Source of the DNA: Salarias fasciatus
Lineage: Eukaryota; Chordata; Actinopteri; Blenniiformes; Blenniidae
Direction of reading: 5' to 3'
Length of the DNA stretch: 64,000 nucleotides
Assembly (NCBI RefSeq): GCF_902148845.1
Contig: NC_043757.1
Span: 18,093,842-18,157,841 of the forward strand
Part shown: in pieces, positions 32,176 to 42,953 of the stretch
Numbering within the stretch: position 1 is the stretch's first letter
Layout of the letters: the number at the start of each line of letters is the position of its first letter
Position numbers and translations under genes: made by a program
The notes under the pieces: model-generated
Seen by the model: the letters and a program-made list of their open reading frames with translations, nothing else
What the model was told of the DNA's origin: nothing
Databases searched by the model: none

Positions 32176-34074
32176 TCGCTTCTAGTCATTCCATTTCATG
32201 GCAACAAAACGTCTAAATGCAGATCTGATGCATGCATGCAAATTACAGTGGACAATATCTTGGAGGGTGAAGCCTTTACAACGTTTATATATTATACATA
32301 CACAATTACAACTATTATAGTTTGTGTGGGTATCATGAAAGCTGTGGTCTGCAGAACTGAGTGGAATGTAGTCAGTTGTGTGATTTGGCAGCGTTGCTAC
32401 AGCAGTGTGTGTACAAGTATTGACTACAACATGTGACAGCCGCAGAAGACGCACCAATCGAGAGTGAGGCAATCAGCAGTGACAACAGACACGTTTACAT
32501 AAGTGTGCTGTAAAGCAGTCACAAATTAAATGTGTGACTTTTGGTTGGTGTTGATTGTACACAGCATTTAGATAATAAGAAACGGTTGATTGGTAGCAGA
32601 ATCTATGTTGCTGGATTAATTGAAAGTGGCATCATCCCCATGTGTGAAATCTACTCATTTAATCAAGACAAATCTGCTGCTCAAACCAACCATTGAGCTT
32701 TATAATTGATTAAAGATGAAACCTATGAACACTCATGCTATCCCTGCAGGAACTTAGAATTGAAACCTGTAGTTTCATCAGTATTATATAAAAACTTTGA
32801 AAAATCATAATTTTATTTTAGATGCATGAAAATAGAAGTTCTACTGAGAAATTACTTACATGCATGCACTCTTTGAATGTTGCAGTTAATGTTATGTTTT
32901 TTTAGTTCCTGTTAATTTCTCAGGTCTCCTCTTGAAAAAGAAATCTTAATTTGAATTGGACATAATGTTGAATTAAAAAAACCAATATGATGCTGTGAAA
33001 GGACTATACTCAGATTGTTACAATATAAGGTTTGCCTCCTGCTTGTGTACAAATCCGTGTGTGTTAGTGAAAATAGCAGTTTGAGTGACGTGGTTGCCGT
33101 ACTGTCCATTGGTCAAAGTGTGTGGTTTAATGATTTAAAAACAGTGTTTTCTAAAGAGCAGTGACGCACAACGCTGCTGTAATCCAGATTACACTGGGAC
33201 AGTAATCCTGTAAAAATACTCTTTCTTCAAAGCAATATGTTTTTTTTTTTTTTTTTTTTTCCAATCTGTAATGCGTTAGGTGTGCACTGTTGGGGTTGAA
33301 GTTGAATGTGAGTGCAGTGTTGTCCCATATCGGCATTTTGAATCTGACTGAGTAAAAATAGTGATATTTCTCCAAGTCAATGAAGTGATTAGAAGAGCAG
33401 CTGTGTTCAGCTTTACCATTGATTGTTTTGTGACTTCTTGGTCAGACTACATGTGCTTCTCTATGAGTGTGTATATACATGTGCACGTGTGTGCAGTCTT
33501 ATGGTTTCGGGGTTATGTAACCGGCTTTACATCTGACAGCCAAGATCATTAAAAGAGAGTGTGGTGGACCTGAGGCAGCAGACTGATATTTCACACTGCT
33601 TTTTTTTTTTTCCTTTCGTCTTTAATCCCTGTTCTGGCCTTGGCTTGCTCATGAAGTGTCAGAATCGCTGTTGTTGATTTTACCAAAGAGGGTAGCACAC
33701 AGGAACAGAACTCAATCTGAAAATATCAGCAAGCATCTGCTCTTCTTTTCCCTTCACTTGAAAGTAAACAGACTGACTATGAAGCAAAGATTTAAAGTGA
33801 GACAAGCAGCTTGGATACTGATGCATGTTTTCTTTTTACATTTATTTCTCTTCCTTCAGTCGTAGGCCAAGGGTTTTTTGAAGTATATAAGGATGAGTCC
33901 CTACCTTGTAGAGCTGGAATCACGTTGTGCTCCACCAGGCTGTAACAACTCCCACATCGGACATGCTTTATCTAACACAAGTCATTTTTGATTCAATGGC
34001 AGATTGACTCATCTTTTCCACATCAAATGATATCATTGTTAGGGACTGTTGGGTCTCATTGAAAAAGAAAAAAA

Positions 34075-34076
<2 letters not shown>

Positions 34077-34167
<91 letters not shown>
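34077..34167. repeat. AT microsatellite
   Basis: About 90 bases of perfect AT repeat, directly next to the 5S-derived SINE. Confidence 0.97.
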
Positions 34168-34169
<2 letters not shown>

Positions 34170-34420
34170 GTCTGTCACAATGACACAGTGACATTATTCA
34201 TTCATTATTAAAGTAGTAAGGTACATCTGTAGCCACAGCTACCCTGGAGAAGACTGATAGGCTGCCAGTTTGTGCCACAGGCCCATCCAACCACTCACTC
34301 TCACGGGCTTTCTGGTGGTTCCTATTCCAGGCTTTGTGGTTTCCCATCCAAGTACTTCACCAGGCCTTACCCTGCCCGGCTTCCAAGAGCTGATGGGATC
34401 AGGCATTGTTAAGGCAATGT
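34168..34420 (-). mobile_element. 5S rRNA-derived SINE (SINE3-like)
   Basis: Read on the minus strand, 34412-34320 gives gcctgatcccatcagctc, ttggaagccgggcagggta, aggcctggtgaagtacttgg, atgggaaacc and cctggaata. This aligns block by block with 5S rRNA (gcccgatctcgtctgatctc, ggaagctaagcagggtcg, gggcctggttagtacttgg, atgggagacc, cctgggaata), including the internal promoter region. It is followed by a non-5S body (ctccagggtagctgtggcta) and an ATGAATGAAT-like tail near the AT repeat. Fish SINE3 elements have this plan. It could instead be a 5S pseudogene joined to another repeat. Confidence 0.65.
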
Positions 34421-34479
34421 CTGATCCTGACAGGTCTGATAATTTTCCTTCCGGTGTTTTGGGCCAAATCTAATAATCT

Positions 34480-34660
34480 GTTTTATCTGAATTTAGGAGC
34501 AGAAATTATATGACATATGACATACAGGAAACATGTATAATGTGAATAGTACAGGTTCAAAGACAGAACCCTGTGGAACTCCATGTTTAACTGTAATCTA
34601 AGATGAAGCATCATCTTTAACATTAATGAAGTGGAACCTCTCTGCTAATACATCATTCTC
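34480..34660 (-). mobile_element. LINE reverse-transcriptase relic
   Basis: On the minus strand the frame reads HGVPQGSVFEPVLFTLYMFP, which is the GVPQGSVLGPLLFTLYMLP block of L2/Rex-type non-LTR reverse transcriptases, preceded by a diverged VKDDASS segment. Only a short inactive fragment remains. It lies next to the 5S-derived SINE and in the same orientation. Confidence 0.65.
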
Positions 34661-34935
34661 CTTGATTTGCCACATTTATAGTTTTGCACTGAAGCTCATT
34701 TCATTATTCCAACATGTCTCCAATGTATTTAATTTCAGTTCTAAAAATGTGCATTCCAAAAAAATGTTCTGCAAATAACGAGAGCTGCTGTTTCACCTTG
34801 CTTAAAGCAGAGTGTCACAAGAGGCAGGGAAGTGAGAGAGCTGGGAAGACAGGACTGAGATGCCAATCGCTTTAACTTCGCAAAATATCTGTTGGGAACA
34901 AGTGGAGTGTCTGTCTTGAAGGCACTGGAGAGAAA

Positions 34936-35457
34936 ATGAATTGCTTCCCCCAGGACACCCTAAGAAAACAAGAGCTTGAAACCAACAATGTTCTTGACAG
35001 CCTTGTTCCAACAAGAACTGATTCTGATCTGAAGGGTCTGAGCCCAGCCAGCAGGTCCACACTGCATAAACCTGCACTACACCTCCACCCAGTTAGCCGT
35101 AAGATTGAGGATTTCATCTTGGATTACTAGAGTAATTTTAGGCTGAGACTCTCAGCCTCTGGAATTGTTATTTCTTCCAATACAGTCACCAATCAAGAGC
35201 TCGCGGAAACCTGTGTCAGCCTGAGAGACTCTGCTGTAATCCGCAAGCTCAACAGTGACCTTGGAAAATGATTCATCAAGTTTGAGAAGTCTAGCCTGCC
35301 TGGTAGATTTGAAGTCTGGACCTACGTACCAGCAGTCCATCCTGCGTCTATTCTGAATCCTGAGGCCTCTGTTGCAAACAGCCTTCCATTGTGACCATTT
35401 CCAAAAGCAAGCATTTTACAACACCCTTCAATCAAATCTCCACATCTAGGAAAATAA
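34936..35457 (+). pseudogene. unidentified degraded reading frame, possible processed pseudogene
   Basis: One frame stays protein-like for about 520 bases, interrupted several times, with no introns and with segments such as DTLRKQELETNNVLDSLV, KGLSPASRSTLHKPALHL and NTVTNQELAETCVSLRDS. An AATAAA follows near 35595. I do not recognise the parent. It could be a retrocopy of a host gene or the ORF1 of a LINE related to the nearby relic. Function is not expected. Confidence 0.3.
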
Positions 35458-38400
35458 TGAGGTCCTTTGCTCTGGAGAAATCCCTCTAAACTTTCTCAGT
35501 AGTTTCCCAAAGACACTTTCAGATGGCATAGCGTTTTAAAAAGGCAGTCTCCGTCATCAGATTTGGGGAAAAATCCCTGTGACCCAGCACAGCAATAAAA
35601 TCAAATTGTGTTATATTAGATTATATTGGATGAAATCAAGTCTTCGATTATAAATAGTACCCTGTAGATCATCAAAGACATAAGAAGACACATTTTTTTT
35701 TCCCATTTAGCACAGAAATAGTTTTGTTGCAACAACCAAGGATGAACCTTTCTTGCTATGAAAATCAAACAGTTTGTTATTCTATCCTCCATGTTAGTTT
35801 TTAACTCTTCTTTCTTGTCATTCCTCGGGGAAATGCTGATTCATATAACTTCTCCAAAGGTCTTCATAATTTTCTTGCATAATCCTCTCAAAAAACTCAT
35901 ATGAAATCTTCATTGGTTGACCAAACATAATCCTCAGTCAACTCTAAGTACCTGAATATGTGCGATTGTCAGAGAGGGAGTCAAAGCCAGTGGGGTAAAG
36001 CTACCCGTGCTCTCTTGCCAGATATTTGGACTTAAAGTATAACATAATCCTGTGGTTATTTGATGTAAATCTCCAGCCAACGTGCTTCAAATAATTAATC
36101 TGTAATCATCGTCTATGACGACACTTCATTATTAGCTACTAATAATGTTTATATGTTATTGAATCAGCTGATGTTGAATTCACAACAGTTGCCTTGTTTT
36201 TGTGATAATTGGAAAATCTGTAGTGATTTCAGTTAAGTTGCATTTATTTTTTGAATTCTGTCCTTCATATTTTAGCTTGAAGCATTGAAAGGTCTGTGTT
36301 GGCAGCTCATGCCTGCACCTGTTTAGGAAGAGCAGTCAGAATCACTCTTTCCAGCAGATGACAGCTCCATATGTCCGTCAGTGTCTGGGGATTCTGATGA
36401 ACACGTCAACGATTGCATGTGTCACAACTTTTATTTTTACTTTTTTTGAAATATCGAAACGTATTCCTGCTATTCCTGGCTACAGGTGCATTTCGTTGAC
36501 CTTTAATTCCTCTCTCTTTTAGCAAATTCTCAATTAGCTTGAAAAGCTGCCGACGAGACGGGTTCGGTCTGCCCGCTGCACATGTGCCACTCGTCCATAA
36601 TTATGCAACAGCCCACAGCACTGACAGGCTGCCGTCCATTAATCTGCTTAGAAACACCAACTGGAAGCTTCTACTGTGAGCTACACCCTCAGGGCGTTAT
36701 CTGCATCATGTCAGAGATTGAGTTCTGTGCTGTAATTGTACTGACACACCTCTGACGGAGTAGCAACAGAAAGAAACACTAAAATCATCAGTTAAAATAT
36801 CCAAATGCTTGATGATATAAAACAGTGCATTGAATGCAAAGAGTTTGATTCATTGATAATTTCTTGTTTCGGTGGATGAGGAATTAGATAAAAGGTAAAT
36901 TAATTTAAACTACTTGATGAAAATACATTTGGAATATAATTGCTTTGTAAATGACTTCTTGATTTAAAGTTCTGTGACAGTAATGATTCAAGTCTTCAGC
37001 TCACAAAAATTCAGAAACAGAAATATTGACGTATAGGTTTCCCAAAAGTTCCTACAAAAGTAATAAGAAGTTATAGATGCTGTTAGTTCATAATATCTGG
37101 CAATTATGATTTAATTACGTTTATAAGAAATACTCTTCTGAAATTGTCATGATTTCTTCTTAAAGATTAAAGAATATTTAGTCAATTATTTAAATCTGCC
37201 CCTCAAAAATCAGTATGTGTAAGATGTGCTAGATTAGTATTTTGTAGCTCATTAAAACAACTTGAAATAAATAAAAAAGACAGAGTTAATTCAGACATTT
37301 ATCCTTTTATTGACTGTCCAATAAGTTGTTCTTGTGCAAAGTGCACTTTGCAGATTACAAACATCAATCAACACAAAACCCTAACAGTGCTCACAAGATT
37401 CTCAAGGATGGATGACGATGCAATGCTCCTTCTTAATACATCTGACATAATAAATAAGACAAATCAAGCTGCTAACACCAGAAATCAACCTTTCAAAGGG
37501 ACGGGGAGGTCCGAAGCTAAAGGTATGTAGCCATGGAAAAGGTAGGATGTGGATGGACCCGTTTGTGCTGTTCAGGATTTACATTCCATTGTGGATCACA
37601 TGAACACAGCGTAAAACCAAAACAGGATATGATCAAACACCCTGCATGAGTAAAGTGTCCCAGAAACACGCTCCACCCTTTCTTGATGTCTGATCTCTGT
37701 CATGCAGTCATAACGTTCCTGAATATAAACTAAATCTCATGTTCAAAACTATAATATGAAGAGTGGACTACTTGGTTTTTGAAACCTACTGCAAGATTAG
37801 TGATTATATAATAACCAGCATGTTGTTGTGTATTGTTTGATGAGTTGGTCAGACAATACATTTTAAAGAAATGTTAGAGTAATCTTGTTTTGAAGGTCAA
37901 GTTTCTGAGGAATTTGCCAACAAACATCGTATTTATGGTACAACATGACATGCAAGTATGAATTAACTGATTTGTCAGCTATAAAAGAGATTTCAGAAGA
38001 ATTAAGGATAGCCAGAGCTAATTACATTCTATAGTCTAACCTAAACTAGAAATCATTCATTTCAAGGTCATGGGTAGTATTAACTCTCTAACGTGGATGT
38101 TGTTTTGCAGTCACACAGTGGACTGCCTTTTTTTTCCCCTCTGATCTGTAGACGAGAGGCATGTCCAGTTAATCTAATCTACAGCTGCAGACTAATCTCT
38201 AACTTGTCGTGGGGGCTGGGTATCGATGAATGGTCCTCTTGTTCGGAGGATTAATACTGTTCGACCCCGGATGCAGAGGATCACCCACAACCTTTGTCGG
38301 AGTGATGTCACTTTCACATTTCAATCACCTGAGCAATAATCAATAAGGAATGCTTTCTTGACTATCCCTGGGGTCAGCTTGATCAATCTACGCCAAAGCC

Positions 38401-38962
38401 TTCCTTTTTAAACAAGAACATAAAGACGGGGACATTTTGAGGGAGAAAATGCTAACAAGACTGTAGACTGCAGAACAATTCAGTCCCAAGAGTTGATTAT
38501 TTGACAGCATATTTCTGCTGTGCTTCTTAAACCCTGAAAGATCTTGTTAAAAGGAAGTTTGAAGCAATTTGCATAATTTGGTTTCAAGCTTTATACATTA
38601 CTTGCTGCATTTAAAACATGAAACTAACAAATATTTTTTGTACTTGTTTGCCACAAGCAAATCTTAAAATGCATCCAAAATAAAATTGATCCCTCTCTAG
38701 ATAATTGGCAAACAAAATGACAGCCAGCTGATCGTGTCATCCTGTCGACTTTTTGGCAGCAATACTGCTCCACTTTTTACTTTTTTAAAGTCTAGTTTGA
38801 GAAACAATTCAGGCATAGCAATCCATGACAGATGCACACACAGGGTAACGGTTACGACTGCTCAAGACACGGGACACGCACGTTCACTGAGAGACAGAAA
38901 CACCGAGGATACCTGCGAGAAACCACCAGGACAGTGAGTGTGGGTGATTATTTCATGCTCAG

Positions 38963-38968
38963 TTTATT
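38963..38968 (-). other. AATAAA overlapping the rgr stop codon
   Basis: On the minus strand the final codons read TCC AAA TAA ACT, so an AATAAA hexamer spans the stop. If used, the 3'UTR would be only some 10-30 bases. No other close signal was seen in the next few hundred bases. Confidence 0.3.
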
Positions 38969-41900
38969 TGGACTTATTCTCAATTTGAGGCACATCAATC
39001 TTTTCTCCGGTGAGGAACTGCCAGATGCCTCCCCTGTAGTTCTCGTTTCCCAAAGCGTACAGGAAGGCATTGAATGTAGGCGAAGTCTTGGCCAGGATAG
39101 GAGCCATCTGCAGACAGAGGAACCACAGGCACATCCGTTACAGAGAAATTCAAACTATTCGGCCTGATTAGGTATTTAGAAAGAAATTAAATAGGTAGAA
39201 AAACTTGCCTTTGTTTGGTTATAAGCTAAATTCTCATCACATCAAAGTTCAAATTTAGCTAATTTATTATTTAAAGCAATGCTTGTCTAATAAAAGTCTG
39301 TATACAGTGTAAAAGTTCATTCTTAGCAACAGTTTGAGCAACATTTTTTTATGATTTGGACTAATATGATAAAAAATGTCACTTAACTGATATAGAAATG
39401 CTTTTTGAAAACTAATAAGTATTCATGCTTTAATATCTCAATGTTTTAACGTCTGCACAGCTCTGAAAATCAGTAGATTTTTAGTTTTCGAGCTGGTGAC
39501 ACAAAACCTCGGTGTTTAGATTTATCACCTGAACATCAGACTGTTTTGCTAGATTCAATGTTCTTATCTGAACTTTTAGGAATTAAATCAAATGCTTGTG
39601 ACAGCGACTTGCACATCTTAGCTTTGCAGTATTTCAAAGCAGCCGTTTACAAACGACTTCAAGCCACGTGTGTTTGTTCGCTTCTACCTTTTCGTATATC
39701 AGTTACAGTTCAGTTGCAATTAAACAGGATTTCTGATCACAGCGTGCGCTGCTCATATTTACCATCCTGAGCTTAGGTGAGACCAGGTTAGCGTTCTCCA
39801 CGGCGGCGTAGAAAGCCAGGATGCCATAGGGTCCCCAGCAGAACAGCATGGTCTTCAGAGGGGTGTTGGCGTTGAACTGAAGAGGGCAAAATATAAGCGA
39901 GCCATAAGTGAGGAAAAAAGTGAAAGGAAAAAAATTGAAGGGAAATGAAAATCATCAAAGAAATTTCTGGATTAACTGAATGGAGAAGGCGAGAAAAATG
40001 TCTCGTGTCAAGAGATTTTCTACTTGGAGGGAAGTCACATGCCTGGAGTAACGCCTGGGAGTGAAAGAATATCAGTGTTAAGGCTGCTAATGCCAAACGA
40101 GAAAACAGAAATGACTGAAAGGGCAGATTATTGTAATCCAAAAGGTCAAAGGTGACATCATATTGCGATCAATACAGTAAAAACACTGAAGCTCCAAATC
40201 AAAGTTTTCTGTCAGACTTTTACGATTTATTAAAAAAGCGCTTTTCTAATAAAGTTTTAGTGGAGTGAATTGGGCTGCAGGGCTGAACTAATAAGATTCA
40301 AAGATGTTCTTGATCTGAAAGGAACATCAGCTGAAGCATCTCACTAATTGTTTTTGAAATTTATTGTTGTTTTGCAGCATAATCAGACTGTGTGTCCACT
40401 GGTTACATAATCTTTTTGTTGTGGAGGAGTGCCTGTTGTCTCTCCTCTGCATACTTTGTAATGAAAGTGTCTCCAGCCAGCTCAGATGACTGTAAATAAT
40501 AGGCTTATGCAACATAAAGCGGGTCCACCTGATCCGGCCCGTGCACAACCCCACTGTTGAACTCGCCGTTCACGGATACGCGCTGCTCTTTCCGCCGCAC
40601 ACCAGAAACTGACCGCAACTAAAGCACGCAGTCTTCCGCCCGTGGCGGTGACCTACATACGTCAAAGCGTGCAAGCTCCTCATTCACAGGCGTTATTGTT
40701 TCTGTGAATGTGGGCCATGTGAGGCAGTGCTGCTTACGCTACGGTCAGGAGAATCCCTTTGATTCTTTTCAGTGGGCCGCTTCAAAGCAGGAACAGCCTT
40801 CGCTGCCGTCTTCCTGCATATTTATCAGGATTCATGCATTAGGTGTAGCTGCTCTGTTACTCATGAATACCAGTTTAATGGAATCAGTGTGATGTTTGAG
40901 ATCATCTACATCATGATCAAACTTAGCCAATTAGTCTGCGTGCAAGTTGAATCTGGAGTCCGTGTGTGTGTCATTTCATATGTTTTAAGGATTTCCTCCT
41001 GTTGGTAATCGCTGGTGAGCCTCAGTATATTTTTTAAAGTACGGTACTTACTCTGGGGTTTCCAGTCTTCTTGAATTTCTGTGCGATGGACTGGTAAGAA
41101 GACATGACAACAAACACCTGGATGCCCATGTTGAAGATGGCCATTGGGATCAGGTAGGACACGTAGTTTCTGTGGGAAGAGGAAGCCACAGAAGGCTTTT
41201 AGAAAACTACAGCCGGCAATAATGAGGAATGGAGACCAGAAAGTAATTTTAGAAAGTGATTTAACAGTGAGGATGTGTACACACCTGTCACCCTTGCTGT
41301 AGTCCAGAGTGCAGCAAGTCCTGAGGGGCTCGTAGTCGTACTCCCCCCAGCCAATGAGGGGCATGGCGGACCAGAAGGCGGTGAAGAGCCAGACGAATAT
41401 GGCCAGGGTGATGGCGCTGCTCCACTGCAGCTTTGTCCCTGGCAGGAGCAACAGTCATTGCGACTTTAAATAAATTCTCAAAGAACTGGAGTTGTTGTGT
41501 GGATACATGTTTCTCTTGTAGCTAATAGAAAAGGCATGCTGCAGTAAGCTGTTATAGGTCTTCTCAGGTGTTTATATCCTGCTGTCTTATAACGGCTGAG
41601 AAGTGATTTATGGAGCGCAGGTCATTTCCTCTTGCAGTTGTATCCTCCCCATAAGGAGGGCTAAAAATAGCAGTGGGTTTTATTTTACCACAGTGATAAT
41701 GAAAGAAGAAGGAGGGAAGGGAATTCATAAAACTCCAGCCTCCCATGTTGTAGTTTCAGCACATTGTCATATTAAAATATCATTATTTTCTCAACATCAT
41801 CAGAACAGTCTGTGACAAGTCTAACAACAACAGATCACTTGTTGACCTGTTAAGCTTGTGTGTTTGGTTTCAGCACCTCCAGGGCAGGAGATGAAGAGGC

Positions 41901-42953
41901 GTGCTCTTACTGGTGCAGTACTGGTGATATCTGTCCCAGGCGATGGCGGCTATGAAGTGGATGCTGGCAAGAGCTGTCATGAATCCCTGGAAACCATGAG
42001 TCTGGCATCCTTCGGAGCCGTAGGGCCAGTACCTGGAGGCAGAGATGGCTCACGTGTTCAATTTTGTATGTATTTGAATATGTTGAACAAACCTTCATCC
42101 AACATGTATGAAGAAAGTACAAACAGTAAGTAACTGCATCCAGTAAACCTAGAAAAACAGTAGGGTTTTCACAGACAGACAGAAAACCACTGGCAGTAAC
42201 ATCTGAACACAGCTTTAAAGTCGCTCTAGTGCTCATTGGCTGCATATTGACCGTCACCTCTCCGCCCAGCAGCAGTAATCGCTCCTGCCTCCATCGATTG
42301 CGCATCTCTGTTATGGGCCGTTCACCTTGCGGTCAGGTGGCCAATACCATCAGCGGCATTATTCTGCCATCACATTTGACTTGGCCACGTGCTGCCAGAC
42401 CTCGGGGCGCGTTATGAAAGGCTCGGCTGGTTACATCACTCACCTCAGAAAGCTGGAGAAAGCGGCGACCGTGGCGTTCATGGAGATGCCGACATCAGCC
42501 ATGGCTAAACTGAACACTAGGAAATTGCTGGGGGTCCGCAGCTCCCGCACTTTGAGGAAAGCAACGATGGTCACCGCGTTTAGAAAGAAGCCCAGCATGC
42601 CTTTTGGGCGGAACACAAACAAAACAGAGCAGTTATAAAGATGCGGCGCGCGGTGCGGGAATCTGCCGGCTGCGGCACATGGTATACAGTGTTACATCTC
42701 GACATGAAATAAATCGGGTGGGTTTCTGTAACCGTGGAGTCCCGAGGCTAAAAGAGGAGATGGTTTCCTCCTCCAGAGCTGTCAGCGGCGGCAGCTCCTG
42801 CCACAGGTTCATTCTACACACAGCAGCCCTCGTAGTATTTGGCTCGAATCCAGGAGAAAAGGGAAAACACTCACCCTCCACCAGCAGGCAAGATCCCAGG
42901 GAAAACACGTCAAACTCGGAGAAGCCCTCCGGTAAAGGGTACGACGAGACCAT
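38964..42953 (-). CDS. rgr: RPE-retinal G protein-coupled receptor (RGR opsin), complete
   Basis: Opsin of retinal pigment epithelium and Mueller cells that binds all-trans retinal and takes part in photic regeneration of 11-cis retinal. Seven exons, minus strand: 42875-42953 (ATG at 42953), 42444-42600, 41911-42032, 41285-41438, 41052-41169, 39763-39876, 38964-39107 (stop TAA). The sum is 888 bases, giving 295 aa (human 291). The Schiff-base lysine is K255 in MAPILAKTSPTFNAFLYALG, the same number as in human RGR. The cytoplasmic motif is DRY at 112-114 (human has GRY). Other marks are GFSEFDVFSLGSCLLVEG, RELRTPSNFLVFSLAMADVG, YWPYGSEGCQTHGFQGF and GWGEYDYEPLRTCCTLDYSK. Teleosts have rgra and rgrb; I do not decide which from sequence alone. 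It is divergent from lrit1 with 3.3 kb between starts. Confidence 0.95.

Larger units (their letters stand above)
28100..38960. other. gene-poor region between the cholinergic and retinal gene blocks
   Basis: About 10.8 kb with no intron-containing gene I can support on either strand. It contains the RE1-like site, repeat fragments at 29385-29530, 30215-30370, 30615-30730, 32035-32175, 34168-34420 and 34480-34660, microsatellites at 31274-31343 and 34077-34167, and an unidentified degraded frame at 34936-35457. The rest, notably 35700-38960, is AT-rich with nothing recognisable. Confidence 0.5.
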
